In this document: piece by piece, positions 27,753 through 35,361 of the stretch
How the letters are laid out: each line of letters opens with the position of its first letter
Numbering within the stretch: the stretch's first letter is position 1
Source: Rhodoblastus sp963703385
GTDB taxonomy: Bacteria; Pseudomonadota; Alphaproteobacteria; Rhizobiales; Beijerinckiaceae
Length of the DNA stretch: 64,000 nt
NCBI GenBank assembly: GCA_963703385.1
Contig: OY969816.1
Location: 744,001-808,000 of the forward strand
Direction of reading: 5' to 3'
Notes under the pieces: generated by a model
Seen by the model: only the letters and a program-made list of their open reading frames with translations
Databases searched by the model: none
What the model was told of the DNA's origin: nothing
Position numbers and translations under genes: made by a program

Positions 27753-29393
27753 ATGATCGAGCGCTTCGGCAAACTTCCTGACGATGTTGATCAACTGAAG
27801 GCGCTGGCGCTTGGCGCAATGGCTCGCGCCGATCGTTCAGAGGCTCAAGCAAGCGCCAACGAGAAGGACGCGGAGGTTTTCCGCTCCCAAACGTTGAGCC
27901 TGACGGCGAAGGTCGAGGACCTCACGCAAACGAACGCGGCGGCGAAAGCCGAGATCGATCGGCTGACTTCGATCATCAAGACGCTTCGCCGCGATCGCTT
28001 CGGCAAACGGTCCGAAAAACTCGGCGCCGACGAAGCCGAGCAACAGAGCTTCGTGTTCGAGGAAATCGAAACCGGACTCGCGGCGATCGCCACGCGGCTG
28101 GCCGCGAAGGCGGAGCCCAAGCCGCGCAAGGCGTCTACCGACAAGCCGCGGTTTCCCTCGCATCTGGAGCGGGTCGAGGTGATCCTGGAGCCTGAGGTTC
28201 CGCCGGAGTTCGAGGGCAAGGAGCGGGTCAGGATCGGCCAGGAGGAAAGCGTCAGGCTCGACGTCGTGCGGGCGCGCTTCCGGCTGATCGTGACGATCCG
28301 GCCAAAATACGCCTACAAGGAGCCCGCCGCGATCTTGCAAGCCCCGGCGCCCGAACATATCGTCGAAGCCGGCCTGCCGACGGAAGCGCTGCTCGCGCAA
28401 GTCGCGGTGTCCAAATACGCCGACGGCCTGCCGCTTTACCGCCAGGAGGCGATCTACGGGCGCGACGGCGTCGAACTCAGTCGTTCGCTGATGGCGCAAT
28501 GGATGGGCTCGGTCGGTTTCCATTTCGAGCCGCTGGCGGCCCACGTGCTCGTGCGTATCCGCGAGGGCGAGCGAATTTTCGCCGACGAAACGACGCTGCC
28601 GACGTTGAACCCGGGCGCCGGAAAGACCAAGACGGCGTGGTTGTGGGCCTATGCGCGGGATGATCGGCCGTTCGGCGGCGCGGGGCCGCCGATGGTGGCC
28701 TATCGTTATGAAGACAGTCGATCCGGCGACTGCGCGGTGCGTCACCTGGGCGATTATCGCGGCATCCTGCAATGCGACGGTTACGCGGGATATCGAAAGC
28801 TTGCGGGCGCTCCGCATGCCAACGGCCTGCGTTTGGCCGGATGTTGGGCACACCTGCGCCGCCGGTTCTTCGACCTGCATGCCAACGGCAAATCCATTGT
28901 CGCGACGGCGACCGTCGAACAGATGAAGCAATTGTGGGCGGTCGAGGACGAGGTGCGCGGTCAGCCTCCGCACGCGCGCCTGGCGGCGCGGAGGGCGACG
29001 TCGGCCGATATCGTGCAGGTGTTGTTCGATCTCTGGGAGCGCGAACTGCCGCGCATCTCCGGCAAATCGAAATTGGCGGAAGCGATCCGCTATGCCCGAT
29101 CTCAGCGAACGGTCCTCGGGCGTTTCCTTGAGGATGGCCGCGTCGAAATCGACTCCAACATAGTCGAGCGGGCCATCAGGCCCCAGGCAATTACGAGAAA
29201 AAACTCACTTTTCGCCGGTTCCGCCGGCGGAGGGCGGACATGGGCGTCCGTCGCCACCATGCTTCAGACCTGCAAGATGAACGGCGTCGACCCTAACGCC
29301 TGGGCGAAACAGACCCTGGAGCGGATCGCCAACCGATGGCCCAACAAGGACATCGAGGCACTGATGCCGTGGAATTTCAAGCCCGACGAGTGA
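27753..29393 (+). CDS. tnpC: IS66 transposase TnpC
   Basis: A 546-residue DDE transposase. An N-terminal coiled coil (about 15-85) ends in IKTLRRDRFGKRSEKLG, followed by the catalytic domain with FADETTLPTLNPG, LQCDGYAGY and NIVERAIRP holding the Asp, Asp and Glu. The C-terminal IS66 helix (MLQTCKMNGVDPNAW) is present. The length is typical and no frameshift is visible. Confidence 0.95.
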   Translation: MIERFGKLPDDVDQLKALALGAMARADRSEAQASANEKDAEVFRSQTLSLTAKVEDLTQTNAAAKAEIDRLTSIIKTLRRDRFGKRSEKLGADEAEQQSFVFEEIETGLAAIATRLAAKAEPKPRKASTDKPRFPSHLERVEVILEPEVPPEFEGKERVRIGQEESVRLDVVRARFRLIVTIRPKYAYKEPAAILQAPAPEHIVEAGLPTEALLAQVAVSKYADGLPLYRQEAIYGRDGVELSRSLMAQWMGSVGFHFEPLAAHVLVRIREGERIFADETTLPTLNPGAGKTKTAWLWAYARDDRPFGGAGPPMVAYRYEDSRSGDCAVRHLGDYRGILQCDGYAGYRKLAGAPHANGLRLAGCWAHLRRRFFDLHANGKSIVATATVEQMKQLWAVEDEVRGQPPHARLAARRATSADIVQVLFDLWERELPRISGKSKLAEAIRYARSQRTVLGRFLEDGRVEIDSNIVERAIRPQAITRKNSLFAGSAGGGRTWASVATMLQTCKMNGVDPNAWAKQTLERIANRWPNKDIEALMPWNFKPDE

Positions 29394-29415
29394 ACGGCGC
29401 CGGATGGACGCTTAC

Positions 29416-29423
29416 AATGCGGT
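29416..29423. repeat. IS66 target-site duplication, right
   Basis: AATGCGGT, identical to 26870-26877. The SDR reading frame resumes directly after it. Confidence 0.95.
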
Positions 29424-29693
29424 CGCGCTCGGCGTCATCAAGTCGCCGATGCATCCGGTCGAGACATATGCGGCTCTCGATGCCCTTCATCCGGTCGGGC
29501 ACATGGGCGAGATCTCCGACGTCGTCGATGCGATCCTCTATCTCGAGTCGGCGCGCTTCGTAACCGGCGAGATCCTTCACGTCGACGGCGGACAGAGCGC
29601 AGGCCGCTGACATCGCGCAATTCACGGCATTTTGGCGCTGTCTCTGGATATGAAGCGCCATCAAAGGGCGTGCGCTTTCTGAGGAGACTGTTG

Positions 29694-30020
29694 ATGCTTT
29701 ACGAACTTCGCGTCTACACCGCAGTTCCTGGGCGAATGCCCGAGCTGCTCGCGCGTTTCAAGGATCACACCGTATCGATCTGGCAAAAGCATGGGGTTGT
29801 CCCGATCGGATTCTGGACAACCTTGATTGGTCACTCTTCCAGCGAGCTGACTTACATTCTCGCATGGAATTCGCTCGCCGAGCGCGAAATCAAATGGGCT
29901 GCGTTTCAAAGCGATCCAGAATGGCTGCGTGTTCGTGACGAAAGCGAAAATGACGGACCAATCGTCACGAAAATCAACAATCAGATTTTGAGTCCGACGA
30001 GCTTTTCAGCTTTGGCGTAG
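29694..30020 (+). CDS. NIPSNAP-family protein
   Basis: A 108-residue ferredoxin-like (dimeric alpha/beta barrel) protein. MLYELRVYTAVPGRMPELLA and FKDHTVSIWQKHGVVPIGFW are typical NIPSNAP segments, with AWNSLAEREIKWAAF near the middle. ATG 29694 has GAGGAG at 29681-29686. These small proteins often accompany catabolic dehydrogenases and hydroxylases. It lies 84 bases after the SDR gene and probably belonged to the same operon before IS66 entered. Confidence 0.85.
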   Translation: MLYELRVYTAVPGRMPELLARFKDHTVSIWQKHGVVPIGFWTTLIGHSSSELTYILAWNSLAEREIKWAAFQSDPEWLRVRDESENDGPIVTKINNQILSPTSFSALA

Positions 30021-30086
30021 AACTGATTTGTTCTCCTCGCAAAGGAAGAGCTAGATGTGGAGCCTCAACAGGTTGTCCCCAGTCAG

Positions 30087-30093
30087 ACCGAGG
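30087..30093. repeat. IS4 target-site duplication, left
   Basis: ACCGAGG precedes the IS4 left end and recurs at 31361-31367 after the right end. Confidence 0.75.
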
Positions 30094-31360
30094 CCTCACG
30101 TATCCCCTCATTTTAAATGACCCCGAAAGCGTCGGAGAAAGCAGAGCTTTGGCGTAGGAGATCCTGGTATCGCTCGATGAGGGGCCGGAGTCTCTTCTCC
30201 GGCATGTTGGGGATCAGGTCATAGAGCAGGCAGCCTTGTCGGAAAAGGGAATGGACGCGGCGCTTGACGGTGCTGGTTCTCAGTTGCCGGTCCATTCCGA
30301 GGCTTTCGCCGGCGGCGCCCAAGAGCGTCAGCAGCAGGATGGCGAAGGCGTTGAGGAGCAAGAGGCGGTCGCGGCGTTGCGGATCGTCGATCCTCAGCGC
30401 GTTCATGCCCATTCCAAAGCGCAAATCCTTGCTGTCTCGAAAGCTGGGCTCGATGGTCCAGCGTTTGGAATAAAGCTTGATGATCTGCGGCGCGGAGAGC
30501 GCGCCGCCGCTGGCGGCCAGATGCCAGGCCTCCTTCATGCCCGCGGCCTTCACGCATACGACCGCCCCAACCCTTTGGCGGGCGGCGGACACTTCGGCGT
30601 CGCGCAGTTTTCGCGCTCGCCCGCCCTTGCCGACCCAATCGGCGGCCAACCGGGTTTCGCCATCGGCTGCGCTGACGTGGATGTTGCCGCGAAAGCGGAT
30701 GACATATTGAAAGCCAAGGCTGCCCAGGAATTCGAATAGTTTGATATCGCCAAAGCCGCGATCGGCCAGAATCGTCGCCGTCACGCCCTCGGGCAGCAGC
30801 GCCTTCAGCCGGGACAGGCACAAATCCTCGAAATCGTTGCGCTGGTCCTTCAATTCGTCCTTGTCGACGGTCAGCCAAAGCAGCGGCGTGGCTCTTCCGT
30901 GGCGCGTGACGAGATGCAGCGCGAGCGTGGACTGATTGTCGGGATCGAAATCCGTCCAGTCCATCGCCACGACGATGTCGCGCCGCGCTCCAACGACTTC
31001 GGGAACCCACGACCCGAACAACTCCCAAGGAGCCACGCCCGCGTTGCTCAGCAGCCGGTCGACCTGCTTGATCGCCGACTTCGCGATCAGTCCGCGCGCC
31101 GTCGCCAACGCCTGTCCGATCAGGCTAACCGCGAGAGCCGCCCCCGTCATCACTCCAAGCGTCCCATTCGCCAAAGACAGAATGCGTTTGGCGTGCAGGT
31201 CGTCAACAAAGACGCGGCTCACAAATTCATGAACAAAATCAAATCGCTCCTTCGGCGCGCGCATCGCTCTCCCCAACCGGCAGATTCTCCGTCACGCCGC
31301 TCGGAAGAATCCCAAATTCGGGCTTTTTAGAGTCACGCAAAAATGAGGGGATTCATGAGG
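30094..31360 (-). mobile_element. IS4-family insertion sequence
   Basis: A 1267-bp element with 21-bp terminal inverted repeats differing at three positions (CCTCA, three variable bases, then ATCCCCTCATTTT) and a 7-bp duplication ACCGAGG. It carries one transposase gene and lies entirely inside the IS481 remnant. Confidence 0.88.
30113..31276 (-). CDS. IS4-family transposase
   Basis: A 387-residue DDE transposase. Asp residues are in VAMDWTDFD and ILADRGFGD, and the IS4 YREK signature is in YSKRWTIEPSFRDSK. Length and order match IS4 members with full-length single frames. No disruption is seen, so the enzyme is probably functional. Confidence 0.92.
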   Translation of the reverse strand: MGRAMRAPKERFDFVHEFVSRVFVDDLHAKRILSLANGTLGVMTGAALAVSLIGQALATARGLIAKSAIKQVDRLLSNAGVAPWELFGSWVPEVVGARRDIVVAMDWTDFDPDNQSTLALHLVTRHGRATPLLWLTVDKDELKDQRNDFEDLCLSRLKALLPEGVTATILADRGFGDIKLFEFLGSLGFQYVIRFRGNIHVSAADGETRLAADWVGKGGRARKLRDAEVSAARQRVGAVVCVKAAGMKEAWHLAASGGALSAPQIIKLYSKRWTIEPSFRDSKDLRFGMGMNALRIDDPQRRDRLLLLNAFAILLLTLLGAAGESLGMDRQLRTSTVKRRVHSLFRQGCLLYDLIPNMPEKRLRPLIERYQDLLRQSSAFSDAFGVI

Positions 31361-31367
31361 ACCGAGG
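31361..31367. repeat. IS4 target-site duplication, right
   Basis: ACCGAGG, identical to 30087-30093. IS630 copy 2 begins only seven bases further on. Confidence 0.75.
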
Positions 31368-31373
31368 CGACTA

Positions 31374-32424
31374 GAGCGGCCTCCGATCACACTGGATCAT
31401 ATCCGCAGGCTGCGAAATAATTTTTGCATTCTGTGGGCTTGAAGATTTCGGCGCAAGTTTCGAGTGCGCGCATCAATCCGCCGACGGTTCGCTCGGCGAT
31501 TTTTCGCAGATGCGCCTTGAGCTTGGAAAAGGCTTTCTCGATCGGGTTCATGTCGGGGCTGTAGGGCGGCAGATAGCGCAACTCGGCGCCGGCGGCTTTG
31601 ATCAACTCTTCGACCCGCGGTCCCTTGTGGGCGGGCAGATTGTCCATGACGACGATGTCGCCTTGCGAGAGCGTGGGGCCGAGGCAGTTTTCCACCCATT
31701 CTTCGAAGAGGGCGGCGTTGATCGGGCGATCGAAGACCTTCGGCGCCACGAGGCCGCGAAGGCTGACGCCGGCGACCAACGTGACTGTCTTGTAATGGCC
31801 GTGCGGCACGGCGGCGCGCAGCCGTCGCCCGCGCCGACAGCGTCCGCCTTTGCGCGCCAGATTTGTCGAGGCGCCGGTCTCGTCGATGAAAATGAGCTTC
31901 GAAGGGTCGAGATCAGGCTGTCCCTCGAACCATTCCAGCCGGCGTTTCATCACGTCCGGGCGTTGCTGCTCGGCGGCGTGCGCGCTCTTTTTTTAAATGT
32001 GACGCCGTGCCGAGCGAAGAAGCGCGACAACACTGAACTCGAAAAATGCTCGCCGCAATTCTTGACCAGCCGCTCCTGGATTTCGAGGAGAGTGATGTCC
32101 GGCGTGCGTCGGATCAGCCCCATGAGGTAGTCGTGATGGGCTTCGATGCGCCCCGAGCGGCGATCGCCGCCCACAGGCCTGGGCGAGACCTCTCCCGTCG
32201 TCTCGAATTGCTTGACCCAGCGCACGGCGCTGGCGATGCCGATCTTGAACAGTTTCGCCGCCGCATTGCGCGACAGCCCGTCGACAACCACTGCCTCAAC
32301 CACGCGTTTGCGAAGATCGTCGGAAAGCGCCATTCTCGCCGCCTCCTTCCGCGGCGAGAATCATGAATCAGATTTCAGCCGATTTGGGAATCCCAAAGCG
32401 ATTCAAATCGTTCGGAGCCCGCTC
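31374..32424 (-). mobile_element. IS630-family insertion sequence, copy 2 (inverted)
   Basis: A 1051-bp element flanked by TA (31372-31373 and 32425-32426). The encoded proteins are identical to copy 1 at 24525-25575, in the opposite orientation. It sits in the same IS481 remnant as IS4. Confidence 0.92.
31387..32333 (-). CDS. IS630 transposase, copy 2 (-1 frameshift)
   Basis: Frame 1 (32333 to 31950) and frame 2 (31953 to 31387) encode exactly the same two polypeptides as copy 1, joined at the corresponding run of seven T on the plus strand (31988-31994). The DDE residues are intact. Identity of the two copies indicates recent transposition. Confidence 0.9.
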
Positions 32425-32551
32425 TAATTGGCGTTTGGTATTTTATTCCGCCATGCGGGCGATGCCAGGTGTATCTGTGCATCCATGCGGGAAGCTCGGC
32501 GGCGCGCCGATCGGTCTCTTGCTCATGACGCCGGAGGGAGCGGCTGCCACC

Positions 32552-33031
32552 ATGTCGATCGCATATCATTCCGTGACCATGGACCATGTCGAAATTCATT
32601 CGACCCGAGACTTCGATTCGGTCGCAAAGAGCTTGGAAAGCGCTTTGCCGGCTCTCGATCCCGCCATTCTGGATGCTCTTGCGTCTGGCGACCTCGACGC
32701 AGCTGAAAGGCGAATTGGGAAAACGTCCCTGTTCATTTTCCTCAAGCGCGATCACGGCGCGCTCTTGCGCAGCGCCGGCCAGCGCCGAAAGGTGTGTCAG
32801 TATGAGATCGGAAATCCGCTCACCGCGTCGAAAATGACGCGGCATCAGCTCCAGGCGGCGCTCTACGCGCCATTAAGAGTGACATTGTTCGAGACCGACT
32901 CGGGCGGATGCGCTTTTGCCTACGATCGGCCATCAAGTCTGTTTGGACAATTTGGCGACGAACGCGTCGTCGAGGTGGCGCGCCGCCTGGACGAGGAATT
33001 GAAATCAGTCCTGCTGCGATCCTCTCAATGA
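32552..33031 (+). CDS. DUF302 domain protein
   Basis: A 159-residue protein. The DUF302-like domain runs through the middle: EIHSTRDFDSVAKSLESALP, then KTSLFIFLKRDHGALL, YEIGNPLTASKM and APLRVTLFETDSGG. DUF302 proteins are small, possibly lipid- or heme-related, of unknown function. The start at 32552 is chosen because GGAGGGAG lies at 32533-32540. The upstream part of the frame belongs to the IS481 remnant and IS630 and is excluded. Confidence 0.75.
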   Translation: MSIAYHSVTMDHVEIHSTRDFDSVAKSLESALPALDPAILDALASGDLDAAERRIGKTSLFIFLKRDHGALLRSAGQRRKVCQYEIGNPLTASKMTRHQLQAALYAPLRVTLFETDSGGCAFAYDRPSSLFGQFGDERVVEVARRLDEELKSVLLRSSQ

Positions 33032-33577
33032 AGACGTTTGCCGCGCGCTTCAGAATTGAAAGGGCGGTCAGGAAGCGGGAAGAATTTTCAAGGGCCGCGC
33101 GCCGATTTCCACGCTTGTCAGCGCGTCGACGACGACAGGACGAATCTTCTGTCCAGTCTCCGCATCGACAAACCGGTTCATGGACGTTTCGTTTTGATGG
33201 CGCCGCGCCCACCCGCTACAAAAAAGCGCGTCGAGCCTGGACGCAGCTTTTACCTCAGTATGAAGGCGACCTTCTGATCTGCCCTGGCGCGCGAAAACTT
33301 ATCGCGCACCCGCGCTCCTGCTTCCGAGGCCTATCACGAAATCCCCGTCGAGTAATTTCGTGCGAACGTCTGCAATGGGGCATTATCAAGGTTGCAGAGC
33401 ACGGTTGGCGTAAGGCCGCCTTGGGTCACGAGCGCCGGTTCATTTCGCTATCGGAACGTCCGCTGAGTGCGAGACAGCCGCCGGCGGGACCTTCATGTCG
33501 TAATACCGCAATGAGCCGAGGGCGGACATTAGGCTGTGCAAAAGTCAAGACTTTTGCGCAACAGCTAGATTGTTGTA
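33032..33577. other. Non-coding stretch with a perfect hairpin
   Basis: No gene is supported. A minus-strand frame at 33068-33181 (37 codons, starting MNRFVDAETGQKIRPVVV) looks protein-like but is too short to call. A perfect 20-bp hairpin lies at 33538-33557. Confidence 0.4.
33538..33557. terminator. Perfect hairpin downstream of the XRE operon
   Basis: GCAAAAGTC, AA, GACTTTTGC form a stem beyond the minus-strand gene ending at 33578. It lacks a T-run, so it may be a weak terminator or an RNA 3' end. Confidence 0.4.
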
Positions 33578-33775
33578 TTACTTGCTAGTTTCAGGTGCAG
33601 AAATCAGGTGCATAATGCGCCCTGCGAGAGGGCTCGCCACCGCGGTCCCAATGTTGCCGCTCATGAGCGTGACGCAAGACACGATTAACGCCAGAGCCAA
33701 CAGGCCGCGCCAACCTCGGCCCCGCAGCGCTTTGTATCGGCCGAATTGAAATTCGAAATCGTGCGGCGCGGTCAT
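33578..33775 (-). CDS. Small single-helix membrane protein
   Basis: A 65-residue protein with one hydrophobic helix (WRGLLALALIVSCVTLMSG). Its ATG overlaps the stop of the XRE regulator (ATGA), so it is translated from the same message. I do not recognise a family. The coupling to a regulator suggests a linked role such as anchoring or sensing, but this is inference. Confidence 0.6.
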   Translation of the reverse strand: MTAPHDFEFQFGRYKALRGRGWRGLLALALIVSCVTLMSGNIGTAVASPLAGRIMHLISAPETSK

Positions 33776-34437
33776 GCTCGGCGAACCGGGAACGTTGCGA
33801 GCAAATTCCCGGGAGCTAACTGCTGCCGTGACCCGAAATCGGTTCTTAGAACCTCTTTCTGTTCGAGCACAAACTCTGCGATCTCTTGGTCGTCGCAGAG
33901 AGAGAGGCCTTCGTCGAAGCCTTCGTATCTCTCAAAATAGGCCAGGGCCGCTTCAGGATTGATTTCGCCGGGGACGGACCACTCGTCTTTGACGTTCGCT
34001 TCGAACAACGGCGTCGATCGCCGTAATGTGTACCAATGAACATCGCGCGATCCGCCCGCGAACGGAGGTTGCCGCATGAGTATGGCAAGCGCGGATTCCA
34101 GCGATGTCTTCGCCTCGGCCAGTCTTTCGAGATTCTGCACCGTGGTGTCGATGCGTTTTCCGCCCCAGCTCATCGAGCCCGAGCGCAACTGTCCAGTCTC
34201 GATCATTTCGATCTGCCGATCGAGCCCCTGCAGTTGGCCGAGGAAGTCCATCGCGGTTTCAAGCACTACTGTCACGGGGCCAGGAATGTCTCGTTCACCA
34301 GATTCCCAGCGCCGCACCGTTCTCCCGTCTTCGACGCGAACCATTCGCGCGAGACCGCCGGCGCTGAGCCGTAGTGCCGCGCGGGCCGCGCGGAGCTGAG
34401 TGGGAGTTCTTACCGTCCCTGGAATGTCCACGCTCAT
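33772..34437 (-). CDS. XRE-like helix-turn-helix regulator
   Basis: A 221-residue protein with an N-terminal helix-turn-helix (QLRAARAALRLSAGGLARMV, then RVEDGRTVRRWESGERDIPG). The rest (about 75-221) is not a domain I recognise and may sense a ligand or oligomerise. A four-half-site operator-like array lies 31-77 bases upstream of its start, pointing to autoregulation. A coupled small membrane-protein gene follows. It borders the mobile-element cluster. Confidence 0.82.
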   Translation of the reverse strand: MSVDIPGTVRTPTQLRAARAALRLSAGGLARMVRVEDGRTVRRWESGERDIPGPVTVVLETAMDFLGQLQGLDRQIEMIETGQLRSGSMSWGGKRIDTTVQNLERLAEAKTSLESALAILMRQPPFAGGSRDVHWYTLRRSTPLFEANVKDEWSVPGEINPEAALAYFERYEGFDEGLSLCDDQEIAEFVLEQKEVLRTDFGSRQQLAPGNLLATFPVRRA

Positions 34438-34467
34438 CTGTGCCTCTCTATATACCCTCGGCTCACA

Positions 34468-34514
34468 CTAGGGCCAATAAACCTAGTCCATTAATATAGG
34501 GCCAATGGACCTAT
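34468..34514. promoter_or_regulatory. Operator array: four half-sites at 14-bp spacing
   Basis: CTAGG (34468-34472) pairs with CCTAG (34482-34486), and ATAGG (34496-34500) with CCTAT (34510-34514). Each repeat is separated by nine bases, and GGGCCAAT is shared between the two 19-bp palindromes. The 28-bp period between palindromes puts them on nearly the same DNA face. It lies upstream of the XRE regulator. Confidence 0.65.
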
Positions 34515-34782
34515 GTCAAGTTGCCGAGTGTTAGAGTGCTGAACACCGGGTTGCATCTGCATTAGTATATGATAATAACCTTTATATTACAGCGCCTTAT
34601 TAGGATTTTTGTATAAATCGCGAAGCGCGCCCGAATTGTCGGCGAAGCCAGCGGAAAAAGAGATTCCCCAACAAGAAGGGAGGCAGACATCCGCCTCCCA
34701 CCGTTTCGGGCCATTCGCGAACGGGAGCCAGGCGTCGAATTTTAGCCACTCGAAAAGACCGGCGTCGGTCCTTTCGTCCGGC
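34515..34782. other. Intergenic stretch between XRE promoter and apt
   Basis: AT-rich first half, consistent with a promoter for the XRE gene, then a terminator of the apt operon. At 34731-34752 a motif (GGGAGCCAGGCGTCGAA, then CACTCG) resembles one at 47690-47712, so it may be a short dispersed repeat. Confidence 0.35.
34669..34699 (-). terminator. Rho-independent terminator of apt
   Basis: On the minus strand GGGAGGC pairs with GCCTCCC (34693-34699 with 34678-34684), followed by TTCTTGTT. It is 84 bases beyond the apt stop. Confidence 0.65.
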
Positions 34783-35322
34783 TCAGTGCCCCTCGAAAGC
34801 GATCAGCGCGCGCACCGGCACGCCGAGGTCGCGGATTTTCTGGGCGCCGCCGAGGTCCGGCAGGTCGATCACGAAACAGGCGGCGACGATTTCGGCGCCC
34901 ACCTGGCGCAGCAGTTTCACCGCGCCTTCCGCCGTGCCGCCGGTGGCGATCAGATCGTCCACCAGGATCACCTTCTCGCCGGGCTTCACCGCGTCTTCGT
35001 GCATTTCCATCTCGTCCACGCCATATTCCAGGCTATAGGCGATGGAAACCTTCTGGTGGGGCAGCTTGCCTTTTTTGCGGATCGGGATGAAGCCGGCCGA
35101 AAGCTGATGGGCCACCGCGCCGCCGAGGATGAAGCCGCGCGCCTCCATGCCCGCCACCTGATCGATTTTTTGCCCGGCGAAGGGCTGGACCAATTCGTCC
35201 ACCGCGCGGCGGAAGCCGCGGGCGTCGCCAAGCAAAGTGGTGATGTCGCGGAACATGACTCCCTTTTTCGGATAATCGGGAATCGAGCGGATGATGTTTT
35301 TCAGATCGGTTTCGAAAGTCAT
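34783..35322 (-). CDS. apt: Adenine phosphoribosyltransferase
   Basis: Converts adenine and PRPP to AMP in purine salvage. The 179-residue protein has the PRPP-binding motif VILVDDLIATGGTAEGA, and GMEARGFILGGAVA in the flexible hood region. The length is standard. It lies downstream of the PRPP synthetase gene in the same orientation, which provides its cosubstrate. The two are 39 bases apart. Confidence 0.97.
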   Translation of the reverse strand: MTFETDLKNIIRSIPDYPKKGVMFRDITTLLGDARGFRRAVDELVQPFAGQKIDQVAGMEARGFILGGAVAHQLSAGFIPIRKKGKLPHQKVSIAYSLEYGVDEMEMHEDAVKPGEKVILVDDLIATGGTAEGAVKLLRQVGAEIVAACFVIDLPDLGGAQKIRDLGVPVRALIAFEGH

Positions 35323-35361
35323 GGCGGCGTGCTTTCTTGAAATTCGACGTGCGGCGCGCTG

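Larger units (their letters stand above)
26878..29415 (+). mobile_element. Complete IS66-family insertion sequence
   Basis: A 2538-bp element with three genes (tnpA, tnpB, tnpC), 20-bp terminal inverted repeats starting GTAAGCGT and ending GGCGCC (18 of 20 matching), and a perfect 8-bp target duplication. All three genes are open, so it may be active. Confidence 0.95.
26354..29610 (+). pseudogene. SDR-family dehydrogenase split by IS66
   Basis: The N-terminal part (26354-26877) has the cofactor motif VITGASQGIGAAL, the NNAG motif and a Ser in the catalytic strand; the usual Tyr of YxxxK is not obvious (SVLASLTKGALN), so the active site may be atypical. The C-terminal part (29424-29610) reads ALGVIKSPMHP to ILHVDGGQSAGR, the usual SDR end. 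Removing IS66 and one 8-bp target copy joins IRVNAV to ALGVIK in frame, giving 236 residues in exactly 711 bases. The gene was intact until the insertion. Confidence 0.9.
30051..32519 (-). pseudogene. IS481-type transposase C-terminal remnant, interrupted by IS4 and IS630
   Basis: Three minus-strand pieces (32519 to 32425, 31371 to 31361, 30086 to 30051) join in one frame after removing IS630 copy 2 with one TA and IS4 with one 7-bp duplication. The join reads AELPAWMHRYTWHRPHGG, then TPISRLGLTGDNLLRLHI and a TAG stop, which is the usual end of IS481-family integrase cores. Everything upstream of about residue -45 is missing, so the element was already truncated. Family assignment rests on the WHRPHGG and SRLGL patterns. 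Confidence 0.7.

Noticed and set aside
24525..32424. A composite transposon built of the two IS630 copies
   Set aside because: TA duplications give no proof of joint movement, IS630 pairs rarely act as composite elements, and the reconstructed IS481 frame shows copy 2 entered on its own.
33068..33181. 37-codon minus-strand frame starting MNRFVDAETGQKIRP
   Set aside because: Looks protein-like but is too short, with no ribosome site or family to support a call.
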